Source of the DNA: an uncultured Clostridia bacterium
GTDB taxonomy: Bacteria; Bacillota; Clostridia; Christensenellales; CAG-1252
Reading direction: 5' to 3'
Assembly (NCBI GenBank): GCA_945482995.1
Contig: CALYRM010000006.1
Coordinates: forward strand, 1-44,405
Length of the DNA: 44,405 nt
The translations under genes and the position numbers were made by a program. How positions within the stretch are numbered: position 1 is the stretch's first letter; each line of letters begins with the position of its first letter. This document shows positions 15,301 to 27,300 of this stretch, piece by piece. The notes under the pieces are model-generated. The model was not told the origin of the DNA and ran no database searches. It saw nothing but the letters and a program-made list of their open reading frames with translations.

Positions 15301-18300
15301 TGTCAAGACAGCTATTCATACCGTTCCTGCAAATACCCAAAGTGACCCGTTCAGCGAAGATTCTTTGGATATTACTATTAAATATAATTCTTCGGGTGAA
15401 AAGGAATACGCTTATAACGGTAACAACGTAACGCTATCCGACGGCGTGATAATAAACACCGACCTATTCAATAAGTTAGGTGAGGCAAGCGTCACACTTG
15501 ACGACACAGGAACGTTGGATGCAATCACCACGTTTAGAGCGTTCTCCTTGGAAGGCTGTTCGGGAATCACTCAACTAAGATTCCAATCAATGATACACGC
15601 TATCGAGGAAGGTTCGTTTATCAACATATCCAATCTAATGGAAGTAGGTTCATATTCGGATAAGTTCTATATCTACACAATCGACCACAACGACCCAGAA
15701 TACGCGTATGTAGGCGGTGCGATTTTGGAGGTTAACTTAGACGAAAACAACAATGTTATTTATGACGAAAAGGGACTTCCGACGTATACCTTGATAAGCT
15801 ACTTATCAACAAATACTCAGAAATCATTCAAGCTTCCCGATGAAATCTTGAATTACTCAACCTACGAAAAGATGCCGATACACATTACACATATCGGTAA
15901 CTATGCGTTTGCTTATAACGATATACTTGAAGAAGTTGACCTCAATCAAGTAACGTCAATCGGCGAATACGCATTTGCTAATTGTGAAAAGTTGACGTAT
16001 GTAAATATCCCGGACGGCTGTAACTACATTGGTTCCAACGCTTTCGAGGGTTGCCCGTTGAAGTCAATCTACTTTGAAAACGGCATTGCAAGCGGTTTAA
16101 CCGATCAAAGCATGATGCAACAAGTTACGTTGGAATTGTTGCCGAACGATAGAACGCATTATGTACAATCCTTCTATCCAAACGAATTAGAATATATGAT
16201 TAACGGTAGCGTAACCTACACGATACTTGAAGAGGTTAAGTTAATCAGAACACATTCAAACGGCAGCGATATTTATCTAAAAGACGAACTAGGTTCAGAT
16301 ATTTTACAAACAACAACAAGATTAGCGCCCGTAGCAACCTTGATTTTAGACTATTCGACAAACAGCTGTAAATATACAAGGTTTGAGCATAGCTACTTAT
16401 CAGGATTAGAGTCATACCAAGTTGTCGGACACGCAATAGAAACCGATGACGACGCTGCAACCGTCGAGATTGCAAAGATTACTCTTGGTGACAGCAATAT
16501 CGAAGTTTACGACGCATCGGCAGATAGTTATTCGACAAGCGGTTTAGTCGGAGTAGAGTACAACACAGGACGTAAGGAAACACATATAGAGGACGGCTCT
16601 TATTACTATTCATTAATACTATACAGGGGCGCTTCAATGGAAGAAGCCGAAGAAATCAGATATCTATCCAAGATTAAACCGTCAAATTCCGACATCACCG
16701 TAAGTGGCGGTATGGGCGCATCGGTATTCGGCAACAACATTGGTATTTATATCTATGCTCCACTTGAAAAGGGCGAAAACAACATAGTAAGTCAATATGC
16801 CGATAACTACGTCTATAACGATGCAGTTACCCCTTTGACTTATAGAACGTTCTCGGCTGTAAGCAAGTTTAACTATGAGATAATCAACGGCAACGAGATT
16901 AGAATTAAGTCTTTGAAGAATCCGTCGGTTGATAAAGAAATCAATATTCCCGAATCAATAAACGGAATGCAAGTAACTGCAATTCTCGACCTTGCTTTCA
17001 GTGGGGATACAGCACTAAATATCGTTACAATTCCGTCGACAGTTGTAAGTATCGGCGATCAAGCGTTCTACGGCTGTACAAATCTATCGCAGGTATACGT
17101 TGAAAGCATAATTACAAGCCTAGGCAAGGATGTTTTCCTAGATTGCAACTACGATAGCCTTAACGTTTACGGCATTGTTGCAACCGAACTTGAAACATAC
17201 TGCAACAATGTAGGTATTGCATTCAACGTAGGCACGTATTGGGGTTGTTTGAAACTAAAAGCACTTTCAAGTAATACCTTGTCTGTTGTAGGATTACTAA
17301 ATCATCACTGCAACACTTCTCACAAATACGTATCTATTCCTTCCGAAATCAACGGAATGAAAGTGGTAGAAATAGCAGAAGGCGCATTTGAAAATAGCGA
17401 TATAATCAGTATTACAATAGACAGCAACGTAAACGGCTTAGTTATCAAGGAAAGAGCATTCGCTAATTGCTCGAAACTCAAGTCGGTATACTTGTTAGGC
17501 ACAAATACCACCATTGAGAACGGCGCATTTGACGACAACGGCTCAGGCGTAACGGTATACACCTCAGAATACGAGTCTCTAAAAGATGAAGTCGCTATCT
17601 CAAACGCATACGTAACTTCAATTACTATCGGTAAGGTATTCATCACGGCGAACGTTGTAGGTGGCGTTGAAATTTTGGGTATGCACTCCGAGGGCGACGA
17701 CTACACCAAGATTAGAATCCCTGATAGAATTAACGGAAAGAACGTTGTAAGTATCGGCAATCTTGCCTTTATGGGCAACACCAAACTTAACACCGTAGTT
17801 TTAGGTAACTACGTAGAGTCCATTGGCGAACACGCATTCGAGGATTGTAGCAACTTGACCTATATCTTCCTACCTGAATCCTTGAAGAGTATCGGACAAA
17901 GCGCCTTTGCAGATTGCTCGTCGTTAGTATCCATTATGCTTTCTGAAAACGTTGAGGAAATCGGCGACTACGCTTTCCAAGGTTGTCAAAACTTGAACGA
18001 ATTGCGTATCGGCAATTCCGACGCTACCTTAGGAAAGGGAATACTTGATGATATTAGAGGAACAATCGACTTTGTCGAAATCCATAAAGATGCAGCCGAG
18101 TTGTTTACATACTTCCGTAACAACTACTCAACAAAGGCAACCTATATTGAGGACTTGTCCTTAGCCGATAAGTATAAGGAGTGCTTCGATTATGAAGTAA
18201 TATTAGGTTCTCAATACGGCGATTACATCAAGATTACAGGCTTGAAGTCGCACGTTGGCTGTTCTTCAATAAATCACAAGGACGTTGTTATTCCGTCAAG

Positions 18301-21300
18301 AATAGGCGGACTGCCGGTATTGGAAATTGAAGAAAGAGCATTTGCCGGTAACAAGACAATGCAATCGATAACCATTGACAACGTCCAGGACTACCAAAGC
18401 GGTTATGGTATCTTTATCGGTAACGGCGCATTCCAAGGCTGTACGTCGTTAAGCATTGCAAATCTCGGCAAGGTACAACAATTATCACCTTACGCATTCC
18501 GTAAGTGCTCGTCGCTTGCAACCGTGGTAATGCACTTAATGTGCAACGCCGTAATAGGTGAGGTTACTTTCGACGAAAACGGCGAAATGTACGAGCTATA
18601 CACGGTATTTGAAGCTTGCACAAACTTGAATAACGTTGTAATCGATAATTCCTATAATAGCGGTAAGGTTCAATATACTTCGGAGAACGGCGCTATTTAT
18701 AGCGGTGAGGGCGTATTGTTATTGTGCTACAATATCAACAGCGAAACCTTTGCACCCGATAAAGCAACCGATATTGCAATAGGTGCGTTTACAGGTTGCG
18801 ACAACGTTAAGACGCTTGTATTACCGCAAACAATAACCGAATTAGACGTAATGAAGCTTTGCGACAGCGAGGGCTATTTGTTATTGTCCAGTCTTGAAAA
18901 GCTATACATTAACTCGGAAAGAATCACAATAAAGAATGCGGATAAACTTGCAAACGTCGAGGTTTACTATCCAATAGACTGTGAACTCAACAAAGATGAG
19001 TTGACAAACAAATATATGTACGTTCCTATCGATAAGTTTGATTTCAACCTAAGAGTTGACGAATTAAAGGACGGACAAATTTATCAACTAAACGGCATTT
19101 ATTATACCTATTCCGAAAAGAATTCCGCTTGGGTACAAACCAACGGTTACTTCGGCATTGTAAATGAAGACGTTTACGAAAAGGTTGATTATCGTGTATA
19201 TCACAAGATAGGAGATAGCACGTATTATCAATATGCAAACGGCGACTTTGAGGAGATAACCTTAAAGGACGATATGTTAAACGCTAATGACGAATACTTC
19301 GTAATCTATCCTGTTGCAAACAAGAACACCTTGATTGAGGTTTCAGTAGTTAAGGGCTCGGTATATTACAAGAACGACTACCTAAGCGCAGTGCAACCGT
19401 CCGACTTATACAAGCGTTATCTTGCAATCAATAGAAACGGAGAGAAACAATTGGTAGAGTATATCTACGTTAAGGATAATCTACCTTATCGTTTCAACAA
19501 AGACACCGTCAAATTTGAACAAATAGTTGGCGAAAGCGAGCAAGCGGTTAAGGATAACATTTACTTAAGCACAAAGGTAACCTTGTTAAACGCAAACGGA
19601 CATACATATTATATCCGCAAGACCGATAACGCTTTGGTAACTCTACCAAACGACGTATTGGCATATGATAAATACGTAAACGACGAATACTACTATCTAA
19701 ACGAAAACGACGAGTTTATTCCTGTTGACGTATTGGACGGCGTTGTCTACGCTGACGGCCAAGTTGCGACAGTTAGCGATTCTCAATCGATAACGGGAGT
19801 ACGTCAAGTATTGCCTATCGACTTATACGTAGGTAAATTCGCAAATATCGTATCGGGAACAAGACGTGTTGTTTACGCATATCAAAAGCTATCCGATGAC
19901 AGCGTATATTATTCGCTCATCAAAGGTGAGGTAACTCAAATTACCGAAAACGATAGCGTTGACCTATACGATATTGCAAACGTTTATTTGGGCAACACAA
20001 GAGGCGCAATAATCAGTATCAAGGACGTAACAGACGCTATTTGGAACGAAAACGATTATAAGAATAACGTCAAACTTCCTGATTTCGCATATATCAACGG
20101 AACAAGCTATCCTGTAATCGAAATCGGATATAGAGGATTTGCTCAAAGCAAGATTGAATCTATCACGGTAAGCGGCAATATTACCGACATTGCAGATGAA
20201 GCGTTCGTAGACAGTGAAAAATTAAGAAGCGTAACCTTTGATAATAGCGTAATCGAAATTGGTTCAAGTATATTGGGTGGTTGCGACAGTTTACTCACAG
20301 TTTCCATTGGCGACAACGTAGCGACGATTGCAGGCAATATGTTCAGTGAACGTAAATACACTCTGTCGGGTGGAGTAATCACAAATGGAATCGAGGTTTT
20401 GGTATCTGTAAACAACCAAAGCTTTGACGACAACGCTTCCGACTATATGCTAACAAGCAAGGATGGCGCAATATTGTATGCTTATTACGGCTTAGGTGGT
20501 GAAGGTGGTGAAATCGGTACAGTCGTACTCCCCGAGGGTATCAGCAAGATATCAAAGGGCGCGTTCAGATCCGCCACTGCAAACACGACAACTATCACCA
20601 AGGTTATTTTACCAACAACCTTGCGTGAAGTTGAAGCAGGCGCATTCGACGATATGAAAGGTTTGCAACAAGTAATCTTCCGCAGCGAAATGAACGTATT
20701 AGGTTATGATGAAGAAACCGACTTAACCATTTTCGCAAGCCACAGTGATACGTTTACCGTATACGGCATTGAAGATAGCTTAGTTCAAGAGTATGCAAAT
20801 AAACACGGCTTCGCATTCAGAGCATACGTAGCCGAAGATACCTTTATCTTCTCGGTTGATACCAAGGTTGTTGGTGGTAATACTTATCACGAAGCAACGA
20901 TTATTGCTCTCAACAAAGAAAAGGTTAAGGCCACAATGATAATTCCTGAGTATCTAACTACAAAGGATAGTTTGGGTAACGTCATAAAGGCAAAAGTCGT
21001 AAAGATTGATTCCGCTGTATTCTACGGAATAGATTCAATCGAAAAACTTATCATTCCTGAAACGGTAGCTTATATCGGCAACAATGCGTTTGCAGAACTA
21101 CGCAATTTGGAAACGGTAATCTTCTTGGGTTCAGGTACAATAACTTTGGGTAATACGGTATTTGCATATGACGCTTCGTTACTTGGAATCTATATCGAAA
21201 ACGATAGAACGTTTATCTTAGGAAACAGCACGTTCAAGGGTAGCAATTCCAACGTTGTAGTTTACGGAAACCAAGGCAATCTTGAAGCATTTATCAATCA

Positions 21301-24300
21301 GACAAACGCTCCTTTGGTTGACACCGACTATGCAAAGAATATGCAAATTACCAAGATTAACGATAATCAAGCAGTTTTGACAGGCTTCGTCGGTAACGCG
21401 CTCTTGTCCGATACAAACTTGTTTATCCCAAGATTCGTTGACGGCGCGGAAATTGTTGGAATAGATACATCGGCAGTTTCTACAAGCTTAAAGGGTAGAA
21501 TCCAAAAACTATCAATTCCTTCGAGCGTCAAGTATATTGCTGCTGACAGTTTCAAGGGCGCTAAGATAACCGAAATCGTTATCTCGGGTAACGTAACCGA
21601 AATCGGTGCAAATGCCTTTGCAGTTGCAAGCGATAATTTGAGCGTATACCTAGAAAAGGATGTCAAACTTGGCGAAAACGCATTTACAGCCGCTAATTCG
21701 GGCGAAAAGATAACTTTCTACGCTCCAAACGGTGTAAGCAACGTAGAAAAATATATCGAAAGCAGTAAATCGGCTATCGTATATTATTCACCTGTATACT
21801 ACTTCAATTATGAGGTTGTAAACGGTAACGAAATTGCAATCACATCACTCTCGGACAGTGGCTTAAAGGCTCAAAAGATAGTTGTACCGAGATATATTGA
21901 AGGTAAGAAAGTTACGACGGTAGGTAACGGTGCATTTGCGCATAGCGCTAATCTATTGGCTGTAAGCATGCCCGAAGACTTGACCACGTTTGGCGATTAC
22001 GTATTCGTAGGCACGTTCGAGAATATCGAACAAGAAGAAATACAGAAAGCAGTTCAAAACGGTGTATTATCAGGTGGCGATTATCAAACCGTAGACGGTA
22101 AACTCGTATTGAATGAGGTAACGTTCAGAGGCTCGGCTAACAAATTCCAATTGAACCACTCGAATGGTTTGAATTACGTTTCGAGTCGCTACATTGATGG
22201 CGTAACTTCGGAAATCAGCATTTATGCAGTATTGGCAACCACAACTGCAAAGACCTTTGAATTAACCAATATTATCAAATATATCGCTCCGGGTGCTTTC
22301 GCAGGCGCTAAGTCGATAGAAGCCTTTACGGGCGAGGTAAACAACTTGTTCGGTTATTCGTTGGTAAGTTTCAGCACTTACAACGGCAAATCGGTTTACA
22401 CGACCCTAGTACATTCAGGCACTGAATTGCATACCGTACTATCGGCTGCAGTCAATCCGAATACTCCAAACGAGTTGATTATTCCTAGCGGTGTTACCAC
22501 AATTCTTCCATATGCAATGTATGGATACGATAACGTTGACGTAACCACGTTAAGGTTTGGCAATCAACTTGTTGAAATCGGAGAGGGTGCATTTGAAAAT
22601 GCAGTAAATATCAAAAACTTTAATATCGATCCTTCGAGCGCAATTTATAGAATAGAGGAAAGAACCTTCTACGGCTGTACAAGCTTGGAAGAAATGCCAC
22701 TCCTGAATGCGCTCAAGTTTATCGGACGTAACGCTTTCGGTAACAGCGGATTGAGAACTATAACCAACTTGCCTGAATTGTTATTCACAATTTCGGACGG
22801 CGCATTTATTGGTTGCGATAGACTTGAAGAAATCACAATACCTGAGAACGTACACACAATCGGCGAATATGCGTTTGCTTCATGTAGTTCACTCTCCAAG
22901 ATAGTAATCCCAGGGAGCGTAACCTCAATCGGCAAGGGCGCATTCCGCGGTACGTCAATCTCTTCAATCACCTTACCTTCAAGCATTGACGAGATTGCAG
23001 AGGGCTTATTCGAAGATGCCGACAAACTAAGCGAGATTATCATCAAGGGTAACATCGTTAAGATTGGCGCACGTGCTTTCAAGGGTACGACAGTATTAAG
23101 CGTTTTACCAAGCGCCTTGACCGACAACCTAACCGAACTTGGCGAATATGCGTTTGCAGATAGCGGTTTGAACTCCATAAGCCTAGGAATCGGCGTTAAG
23201 GAAATTCCTGCTCACTGTTTCGAAAATTGTAAGTACTTGACCGAAATCAAGCTTTCAAGCGCGATAACTAAGGTACATGACTATGCGTTCAACGGCTGTA
23301 ACGGCTTGATTGAAATTGGGGGCGACGAGGTTATTTCCATAAAGGACGGCGCAAGCGAAGTTACGATAGTCGACGGCGAAAACAATATAACTAAATATCC
23401 GATTACAACTCAAAGAAATAAGAATACCTATTTGGTTGTAGGCGGATTGCAAATAAGAGTAGTTGCAGGTAAGATTACAGTCAACGATAGAACTATTCCG
23501 TCGGTTGTAACCGAGATTGAAAATGAAACCGTAACAACCGCTATATATGATAATTTATATATCGTATATAGAGCAGGCGTTTTGAGCGTAACGGGTGCAA
23601 AGAATTTGAACCTATCATTCGGTGTAACTTACGTTCAATTCGGTATCAACGTAACCGAACTTGGCGACTATGCTTTTGCAGACTGCGCTTTGACAACAGC
23701 GCTTATCTCAGACGGTATCGTTAAGGTTGGCGACTACTGCTTCAAGGGCAACGAACATTTGGAAAGCGTTGAAATCGGCGGCAACCTTGCATTCTTAGGA
23801 CAAGGCGCATTCTCGGGCGCTACGAGCTTGACCTTAATCAACGTAAGCAGTAGAAATACCACGTTTACCAATATGGGCGACGGCGTTTTATTCGAGCGTG
23901 AATTGAGCATGGGCGTATATACCGGCAACGTAATTTTGAAGGTATATCCTGCAGGTCTCGTTCCGTCGGGCGACGACAGATTATACAAGATTCCTAACAA
24001 TACCGTAGGCATTGATTCCAATGCGTTCGAGTACAGCACCTTGATAACCGTATACGTACCAAGCAGCGTAAAAACAATAGGTAAAAACGCATTCCAAGGC
24101 GCAAGCGACTTAGTAAATATCTTCTTCGAAGGTGATATCGATATCAACGGCGAGGATATCTTCAACGGAATCTTGCCAAATGTTTACGAAACCGAAAAGG
24201 GCGACTTCGTATGTATTGACGGTGAATACGTTAAATTCTTCGAAGGCTTCCTTGAAGCAACAGAGGGCGGATATGCGTATGTTGACGGTAAGTTCGTTGC

Positions 24301-27300
24301 ATACACCTCTGAATTAGGCGAGGTTATAAGATATAACAAGGCTAGATTTATTGTCGACAATAACGGCGAATACGTAAGCGGAGATGAAGAAACCTTTGTA
24401 TTAGATTTAGCTCATAGTTCAAGCTTGAGAAGATATAGCATAATAAGCGACGATTTAACGACCTATGCTTTGACAAATCTAGTAATCGACTGTCCGGAGG
24501 GTAGCAACGTATATGACTATTGTCAATCCAAGGGCTACACCTGCCTACCGTTTGGAGCGGATATCACGTCGATTTCGACTAACGGCGTAATTTGTGTACA
24601 ACATACTCAAACCGAATGTTTCACCTACACCGAAAGCGAATACGTAACGATAACGGGTCTATCGGGTACTTGCGGACACGCTTCACATGAAACGTTGGTA
24701 ATTCCTACCTATATCAATGCAAAAGAGGTTCGCAGAATTGGCGAAAAGGCATTTGTGGGTGCCGGAATTAGAACGTTTGCATTGGGTAGATACGTTGACA
24801 CGTTAGGCGAAGGCTTTTTGTACGATAATGAGATTGAAGAAATCTATATCGCAAGCATACCTAACGTTAATTACGATCCAAACGACGAGGAAAGTTCTAT
24901 GTACTCTAAAAACTCGGTATTTAGCATAATAAGCGAAAATATCGACGGCTACTTCTACAAAGCACTAGTCGGAAATGTTGACGGCTACAACACGTTAGTG
25001 TTATATACCGCTTCATCGACAATGAAAGAGTATCGCTTGCCTGAAAATATCACAGCAATCGGATATGGCGCATTCGCAAATAACAAGAATTTAGAAAACG
25101 TAATATTCAACGATAATATTACCAATATCCCCGATTACGCATTCGCTAATGCAACTGCTTTAAGAGGAAGCGACAAGATATCTACAGAGGACGCAGGCAT
25201 TGAAACGGTTTATGCAAAACAAGGATTGTATTTAGGTAATAACGTTTCTCAAATAGGCGAAGGCGCATTTGAAAACGCTTCTGCTTTGACTGCTCTTTAC
25301 GCTAAGAACAGCGAGATATCTATCGCAAATAAGGCATTTGCAGGATGCTCGAACTTAGTTGATATCGCAATTGCAACCGAAAACGAATCGGGAATAAATG
25401 AATACAGCCATAACTTTAACGACTACTACTTTGACGAAACTAATTCGATCTTGTACGTAACAAAGGACGAAAAGCTATTGCTTCATACCTTCCTATCGTC
25501 GTCGGCTCTCAATAATAACACAGTGGTAGTACTCCCTGATAGCTACAACGGAATAACTGTTGAGGGTGTAGATAGCTACGCATTCTACGCTTCAACTTCG
25601 GACGTTATGACGGTAGTAATTCCGTACAACCCAAGCAATAGAGCGGTATCGATAGGCGAATACGCTTTTGCAAATAGCGCAATCAAGACAATTCACTTTG
25701 AGGGCGACGTATACGCAATAGACGTCAACAAGCCGATTATCGATAACGGCGCTTTCGTATACTTGCCATTTGGTTCTGCGTTAATCGAAACCTTGAGAAG
25801 ATTCTCTATTGCATATAAAGAAGTTTCTTCAAGAAACGATTTACGTTATGCGTCTCTCTCTGACGGCAGAATCGAGATTACGGGACTTGCCGATAGAGTA
25901 AGCTCGAATAAGCTTGTAATTCCGTATTATGTGGAAGGTAAACAGGTAACGTCGATTAGAGAGGGTGCATTCAACGGCAATTCAATTATTGAATACGTTG
26001 AACTCTTTGACATGATAAAGAGCCTATCAAACGGTGCGTTCAAGGGCTGTTATAACCTCAAAGAGGTAGTTTTAACCGAAACCGAAATTGTAACAATTCC
26101 CGAAGAGTGTTTCGCAAATTGTTCATCGCTCGTAACGGTTAAATTGCCAAGAACGTTAAAGACCATTGCAAACGGTGCGTTCAAACAAACCGCTCTAACC
26201 AAACTACCATATTCCGACAGCCTAGAAACAATTGGCGACGAAGCATATAGAGACAGCAAACTCGAAAGCATTAGTCTTTACACCTCAATTAAGAGCGTCG
26301 GAGCATTTGCGTTTGCGGATAATGACGGAATAAGAGAGTTAAGCATACCTACAAGCGTTCAAACCATTGGTGCGGGTGCGTTCTCTAATTGTAAATCGCT
26401 TCTATACGTTCACTTCCAAGGTAACGTAGCTAACTTGCCCGACTATAACGACGGCAGTTTAACGCCTTTGTTCGATTGCCTTGATGGTATTATGGTAAAA
26501 GTACCTTCAAACGCTACCAACGTTATTCAATACTTAAAGGGCTTAGGCTATAAGGATTCGGAATATATTGTCGAGCATCCCGAAGAAACTCAAAATCTAT
26601 TCTTATACACTCCAAGCACTTGTTTCGAATATGAAGAGAAGGAAGATTCAATCGTTATCACGGGAATGAAGAAAGACGCTTCTCACGACTATGCGACTTG
26701 CGAATACTGTAAGGATAGAATTTACTTCCCTGACGAGATTAACGGCAAGCCGATTGTAAAAGTTGCCACAAGTTTCAAGGCGTCTGTTTCAAGTACGGTA
26801 AGAAGCATAGAGTTTAACTCTGCTCTTGTTGAAATCGAGGACAGCGCATTAAGAGGATTATCGAGCTTAGAAAGCGTTGTATTCGGAGTTAGAAATAGAT
26901 CAAACTTAACAAGAATCGGTAAATATGCGTTTGTTGGCACATCGCTTACAAGCCTTGTAATTCCGTCAAGCAACATTGCCGAAATTGACGACTATGCGTT
27001 TGCAGGTGTTGCGTTAAACAGCATAAGCCTACTATCCGTTGAAAGAATAGGCAATTACGCTTTCGCAAATACCGAGTTAGGTGGCGAAAAGGGTGAGGAA
27101 GTTATAAGAGTAAATGAAGGTAGCCTTGCAAATATCGATATTATGTTTAATAATAATGGTAGTATCGGCGATTACGCATTTGCTAATAACACTGCGCTTG
27201 GCGCAACTGAATCAAACACGTTTGCAATCAACGGTAACTTAATTAATATGGGTGTTGGCTCATTCTACAATACCAACCTTAGTGCAATCAATCAAAACAA

